NCBI GenBank assembly: GCA_024741835.1
Contig: JAENRP010000174.1
Span: forward strand, 18,845-82,844
Reading direction: 5' to 3'
DNA length: 64,000 bases
Origin: Diplocarpon mali
Taxonomy: Eukaryota; Ascomycota; Leotiomycetes; Helotiales; Drepanopezizaceae
Below, piece after piece: positions 58,530 to 64,000 of this stretch (within the stretch, counting starts at the first letter, position 1; each line of letters opens with the position of its first letter). The notes below the pieces were generated by a model. That model was not told the origin of the DNA and did no database searches. It saw only the letters and a program-made list of their open reading frames with translations. A program made the position numbers and the translations under genes.

Positions 58530-60214
58530 ATGGAGAGGGAAAATAAAAAGAAGCGTGATAAGGCGGCGAAACTGGCGGTAGAAGAAGCAAATACAACAGA
58601 CAATGATGACGCCGACAGCTCCAATCCCACCCTTGATAATTCATCACATGCTGAATTACTTGCCGCTCAAGTCCTGCTGGCCGCCCCCCAGAAATCTGGA
58701 GATTTATTCATAGAACCAGCTCATCGAATGCTACGCCAGCAATTCGACTCCCTGTCAGACTCACAAGAAATGCAAGGTTCTGATTCTTGCACTTCGGACG
58801 AAATAAGACAACTTGCTCCGCTCCTCACAAAAGAAGGGACTATGGAAATTTAGGCAGCTTACGAGAAGCTGAGTGCAAACTCGTATAATGGGTTGGATAT
58901 GAGTCTTAACAGAGAGCCAGACCCGACTGGTAAGAAACATGCTCCCGAATTTCAAGACACGACACAGAAGGATAAACTGTATATTGATTAGAATCTTGCA
59001 GATTAGATAACTGAGTTGCTGTTCGAGGTCAAAATGAGTCCCGATAAGGGTCTCGGTGTCGTCGCAACACGCAACTTCACGTAGAATACAGAGATAGTCC
59101 GAGAAGTTGCACTTTTCAAGAAAATTATAGGATTTGACCCGATATACACCTTGAAGCATTATGGAACGCTCTTCCAGGGGACAAGAAAGAAAATTTCTTA
59201 GCTTTGACTAGAATCTGTGCCTGCAGAAAATCGCTATGCTTTAGGACTCCGAAAAATATGATTTGGAAGGCCAACAGCTTCTCGAAGCTTGCAGGCTCAA
59301 ACAAAGGACAGTACATTAACATCATTTCTTCGCGTATAAACCATGATTTCCAGCCCAATGATTATGTCAGATACACTGGAGAGGCTGAAATCGTGTTATA
59401 TAGGACCCGTGGCATCAGCAAGGGTGAAGAGATTACTCCTGATTACAAAGGCACCTTTGGACCCCCAAAAGTTAGAACAGGAATATTATCCGACCAGCGC
59501 GCGCTCATCTGTCAATGAACCACATGCACAAGTAATACTGTGCTGCCTTCTCATGATGTCAAGGCCAAGAAAACCCTTCAGCCCGCCGGGGTCGATAGGT
59601 AGGGAACTGGGTAATCGGAATAATCTTTGATCCAGAACCCAGTGTTCGGCTGTAACAAGCTCTTTATTAGGCTAATTTGCGTCTTCTGCAACTTAATGAG
59701 TCCAGCGATATTTTTGGTAGGAGTCTGGGCATTTCGTGCCTACAAGGAAAGGATCTTTCCCAGCTTCGGGTTTGACGATGTCAAGACCCTCGTCAGACAA
59801 ACCAGAGTTATAATGGAGACTGATTACTGTTTTAATATCTCCGCAGATATCATCGAAAAGATTATCGTGAGGCTTATGCCGTCTCTCGCTGAGAATGTAA
59901 GCCGATCGCACACCTCTGGAGTAAGTTTTATGTGAGAGATTGAGACGTGTGCGCCGGACGGACGTGCCAGAGCTCAGACGAGCGGTCGTATGCTCATCTG
60001 GATGCCACTATTTCGGGATGGATCGCTTGCTTTTAGAGGTGTGCTGGCAGAACGGGGTGCAGACCCGTGGAGTGAATACTTCAAGCAGAAACAAACTAAA
60101 CAAGCTAAGAAGTCAGAGAGCGAAACTGAATTTGCGGTGGATAGCGAGGCTATAAAATGCCACCTTATTATACGCTTGCTGAGAAGCAGCATTTCATCTG
60201 CCCTGAGCAAATAA
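58530..60214 (+). pseudogene. SET-domain methyltransferase paralogue 4, broken
   Basis: Starts with a basic N-terminus (MERENKKKRDKAAKLAVEEA) like the lysine-rich part of paralogue 3. The frame meets a TAG at about 58851 and resumes in phase (AAYEKLSANSYNGLDMSL). After an intron it enters the SET domain as TELLFEVKMSPDKGLGVVAT, with a TAG after RNFT. A frame shift near 59130 leads to EALWNALPGDKKENFLAL, matching EALFMNLSEDKKK of paralogue 3. The catalytic loop reads SRINHDFQPN, with Phe replacing the Cys of N-H-x-C; GEEITPDY follows. Further C-terminal-like pieces occur at 59627-59935 and 59990-60214, without a continuous frame. At least two stops, one frame shift and a lost Cys make an active product unlikely. 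Confidence 0.75.
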
Positions 60215-60613
60215 TCTGAAAATTTGCAACGCCCACACTCGCGGTAGCGGGAGGCTCAGACAAGGACCCAAGGTGCCATGGCACGGCCTCCTTAGATCTC
60301 GTAGTTTCTTTGCGCGCTCTCAGAGAAACTCTAGAAGATAGAGGAGACGTTTGAAGTATTTTTGAGATGAGAGGAGGCCTGCATCTGAGCCGAAGGCACT
60401 TGGTAGATGGTGCGAGGTTATGTCCTGCGTTCTCAAGATTAGACGAAGCTGATGCGCGCTGCGTACTGTCCACGTAAGCATGCTTCTCCTACAGTCTAGC
60501 ACGACAGGTCCCTCCTAGCTGACAAGTCCTCCCACTCTTGATCATTGTATGAATTGATTTCACCCCAATCTCAGGTCGCCGGCGCGACTGCGGTCGGCTT
60601 TCATTCAAAAGAA
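60215..60613. promoter_or_regulatory. Upstream region of the transcription-factor gene
   Basis: 399 bp between the SET unit 4 remnant and the transcription factor ATG. No gene; presumed promoter and 5' UTR. Confidence 0.4.
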
Positions 60614-63600
60614 ATGGCAACAGTTGATGCTCAGCTTCTTGTCACACCAGAGCATATGACAGCCTCTGGTCTGAAGGAATTCAGATGCACGCATTGCACC
60701 AAATCATTCTCGCGAGCGGAGCATCTCCATCGTCATGCCTTAAATCACGATGAGAACAAGGGAAATAACACTTGTGAGAGATGCAGTGCTGTGTTCAAAC
60801 GCAAGGACTTACTAGGTAAGGACAAATATTTATGATCAACGAAGTACATCTTCCGTGCTTACTACTTGGTAGATCGACACATGGTTCGCCACAGAGAAAA
60901 GGACGTCGAAGCTGGCGGCGAAGGAATGGGCAGGCTTCAGACTCGTAAACGTTTATGGCGGGATGCAACTGGGACGGTTGTTGCCAAGAGGAGGCCAGAA
61001 CTCGAGAGACCGAAGAAAACCCCAAGTAAGACCAAGAAAACAATCAGAAAGGACGCCAGTGGTCTAAAGAAAAAGAATTACTCCGTTGGCCAGGAGAATG
61101 AATCTCTATCTCCTCTTCGATCGCTCGCCGCTCACATCTCAAAAAGAGCAGATTCCATGGAAACTTTAGTTGTCGCCCAGACACCGTCAGAGGACTTATG
61201 GCAAGTTGGGGACGAGGTCTTTTCCAAGGAATTAATACCAGAACCTTTTGATTTCTTGCTGAATGCATCTTGGGGTTCGCAGTCCCAGGAGAGTCCAGGC
61301 GCTGATATACTCTACAATGACCTGTTTGCTCCAGATACTGGTGGGCCTACATACCCCCACTTTTCCGCAAGAGGACTAATTCCCACAGCGAGTTCTTTCA
61401 ACATGCCTTTTACGACCGCGACCTATTATAATTGGCTCTTTGGAAATGAGAGTTGGCCTGATGTGCTCGATGCTGCTGCCATCAACCCGTCGAAACTCGA
61501 CACGACGGGGGCCATGATTCCTGCTCAGGCGCCGTCGTGCACAACTTCCCGGATTATTGGTAAACCGGAAACTTCTGGTACTTCAGTCACAAGTAAAATT
61601 TACGGTACAGATAAGTCATGCGAGCAGCCAGACTTCGTTTACGGCGTAGCTCCAACTAACCACGACTACTCTGCTGGTCTGCACCCTCAGGAAGAGTCAA
61701 ATCCCGAGACCTCTGCTGCCAATCAAATTCTACAGATGTCCAAGATGGCGGATTACAACCTTGCTTTTGATCTCGGGCGTAATCACTGCGAAAAGGACTC
61801 CTCGAGTACGATGTTGTTTCCCGCTCCGACCTCCAGAATAAGCGAGGAAACTCACAACACATCTAGCCGATCTAAAGAACTTCGCAAGCTTCCCCTGGTA
61901 GATGAGTTTGCTCGTCAAGCAGTACTGATACTGATTGAACGAGCCGGGCCCAGGACTCCTGACGGATCTGAGATCAACAGATACCACCCACTTCTATCCC
62001 TGTCTATCATGCAAGAATATTGCAACTTGTACTTCACGCGATTCAACGTTTCATATCCTCTCCTGCATCGAGCTACCTTCGATCCAGCTCATGTTGATCC
62101 TTTACTGCTGACATCTGTTCTACTTCTGGGTGCGACTTTTGGCACGAAAGAATCGCATCTTATTGCTGTCTGTATACATGATACGCTGCGGGCTCAGATA
62201 TTCGCCAGTACGGCGTTCAACACGAGGCCGACGCTGTGGGTGCTTCAGACTATCTTGCTTGTGGAATGTTTTGGAAAGTCGCGAGCGGGACAGTTCCAAC
62301 ATGACATGTCACATCTGTTTCATGGTCTGCTCATTAAGTAAAGTCTTTGCTGGTCATTATAGCCAGGAATTCAGCGAGGAGACATAAGTTTTCTGACTAT
62401 TGATAGCCTGATTCGAAGGAGCGATTGTCAATCCGCCCGTTGTCAATCATTCGGTGCTACCAAAGATGTTGGACCTGCTCAGCGTTGGATTGCAGAGGTT
62501 GATGCTGAGCAACGAAGAAGGTGACAATTATGGACATAGCACCCGAACTGGCTAACAGGAATACAGACTTGCGCTTCTCTGCTTCATGTGGGACACTCAA
62601 CACGCTGTATTATTCTCACAATCTCTATGCATGAGTGCTGCGGAACTGAAACTCGCTCTTCCTTGGAACGATGCGCTCTGGGAAGCAGAGACCGCCGAAG
62701 AATGGGCCAGGATCAACTCTACGGAACAACCTCAACCTCAATTTCTCTCTGTGATGAAGCAATATATCAACCCCAGGCCTGGAGCTAGCATGTGGCCGAT
62801 AAATGCGTTTTCTCGTGTCCTAATGCTACACGGGCTGATGTCGATTGCTTGGGACCTCAACCGGAGAGATCAGACATCACTAGGTTAGCAACCCAGAAGC
62901 CGGTTTCCCTCCCCAGCGTCAACTCGACTGAAACACACAGGCGTCGCCATAGCCGGGCAAGAAGAGCCCTGGCAAGCCCGAATAGCGCGCTCCTACGATG
63001 CGTGGAAGACCGATTTTGACATCTATAGCAAACAAACTCTCCTCTACCTCTCCTCCCACCCGTCCCCGAAGAGCGATTTCCAGCGCTTCTGCGTCACCCA
63101 CCTCGCCATCTACGACGCCGCGTACATAGCGCTGCACGTCGAGATCAACGACCTGCAGATCTACGCGGGCGCCTCGCACATCGTCGGGCGGCCTGTCACA
63201 AGTAGCGACCGGGCCCGCTCGCGGCAGCGCATCGAGACGTGGGCCGCGCCGCGGTCGCTCGCCGCCGCGCAGGCAGGCTCGCACGCGGCGCGGATCCTGC
63301 GGGACGGGCTGCGCAAGCTGCAGGACTGGGACTCGGGCGACTACTTCCACTATCCGTGGTGTCTGTACCTTGCGACGCTCACCTGCTGGGCGTTCCAGAC
63401 GTGCAGCCGCGGCGAGGAGGAGCGGGCGGGCGGGCCGGAGAGCGCGGATGAGGAGGATCGGGACTGGGATGCGAGGGCGGAGATGAGTGCGCTGGTGAGT
63501 GCGATGACGAGGGCTGAGCTGGAGGATCTGTGGAGGGTGGCTGGTAGGTATCGCACAGTTGATCTGCCGAGGGTTATGTTGAAGCCGCTGGCGAGGATTA

Positions 63601-63662
63601 GATGGGCTGTTGTGCAGGAGGGGATGATTGTGCTCAAGGGGATGGTGGAGAGGACGAGATGA
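60614..63662 (+). CDS. Transcription factor: two C2H2 zinc fingers plus fungal-specific TF domain
   Basis: A DNA-binding regulator in the nucleus; target pathway unknown. Five exons (60614-60815, 60873-62337, 62407-62520, 62567-62883, 62941-63662), introns 57, 69, 46 and 57 nt, 939 residues. The first finger is CTHCTKSFSRAEHLHRHALNH. The second, CERCSAVFKRKDLL-DRHMVRH, is completed only when intron 1 is removed, which confirms that splice. A basic linker follows (RPKKTPSKTKKTIRKD), then a long Ser/Thr/Pro-rich region. The fungal TF domain (about residues 440-700) includes LVDEFARQAVLILIERAGPR, YFTRFNVSYPLLHRATFD and GQFQHDMSHLFHGLLINLIR across intron 2. The last 700 bases are clearly more GC-rich than the rest of the gene. 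Start 60614 is the first in-frame ATG; the frame is open slightly further only from a TTG. Confidence 0.9.
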
Positions 63663-63746
63663 GACCTGGATGGAATTGATACAGAGCAATTCGGTAGATA
63701 TCTTGGGTCTAACCCGCTCGATGATCTAAAAGACTGGAGTAGCATT

Positions 63747-63783
<37 letters not shown>

Positions 63784-64000
63784 GATACACCTAGCAACCA
63801 ATATATAAAATAGCAAACGATTAACACAAGTACCATAACTATTCTCCTTTTAACTCCTTATGCTGAGTATCAATCATCAATCGGGAGTATAGATATTATA
63901 TACCACATCACGCTCCCCTAAAGCTTTTGTTTACTTACTAGTTCACTTGTTTTCTTAAAGAATAACAGCAAGCGAGCCAGGAAACTGCAGCAAACGAGTT
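63663..64000. other. 3' flank of the transcription-factor gene
   Basis: AT-rich 3' flank with a CA/TA microsatellite. No gene. Confidence 0.5.
63747..63784. repeat. Compound (CA)n(TA)n microsatellite
   Basis: About eleven CA units pass directly into about eight TA units. Simple repeat, probably length-variable between isolates. Confidence 0.9.

Noticed and set aside
1..64000. tRNA, rRNA or CRISPR features
   Set aside because: I looked for tRNA B-box type GGTTCRANYCC with cloverleaf context and for regularly spaced short repeats and found none; CRISPR is not expected in a fungus. A tRNAscan run would settle tRNAs.

Overview
The window is nuclear DNA of a filamentous ascomycete (Pezizomycotina). 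The genes carry many short introns of about 45-125 nt with GTANGT donors and CAG/TAG acceptors. The families are typical of these fungi: a Dsn1/Mis13 kinetochore protein, a GMC oxidoreductase, a C2H2 plus fungal-specific transcription factor, and SET-domain methyltransferases. Repeats show the C-to-T/G-to-A decay expected of repeat-induced point mutation (RIP). I cannot fix the genus; a leotiomycete is only a guess.

Layout. 1-3667: 3' part of an ABCB-type multidrug transporter. 4209-5036: decayed membrane-protein remnant. 6738-8269 (-): DSN1. 8270-14812: long AT-rich stretch without a gene. 14813-16812: multi-pass DUF2985-like membrane protein. 17130-17345: one copy of a dispersed repeat whose second copy lies at 25620-25845. 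17984-20135: secreted GMC oxidoreductase. 21990-22847 (-): uncharacterised 285-residue protein. 26226-26684: small element with inverted ends and a broken Tc1/mariner transposase start. 29596-30489 (-): free methionine-(R)-sulfoxide reductase. 30992-31957 (-) and 32214-33351 (+): RNA polymerase I subunit A43 and an ER-type J-domain membrane protein, diverging from one 256-bp promoter. 33353-40932: complete but dead Ty1/copia retrotransposon with 198-bp LTRs, inserted so that its target duplication covers the J-protein stop codon. 41901-46856 (-): xanthine dehydrogenase. 47549-48900: Old Yellow Enzyme reductase, divergent from it. 50631-60214: four tandem SET-domain paralogues, the inner two intact and the outer two broken. 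60614-63662: C2H2/fungal-specific transcription factor.

Splice models were built by hand. For every intact complete multi-exon gene the exon lengths sum to a multiple of three and remove all internal stops. Most genes are unrelated single-copy functions. The coherent local structure is the SET array (about 2.5-2.8 kb per unit), the most unusual feature here, together with the TE-derived blocks that account for most of the gene-poor DNA between 25.6 and 41 kb.
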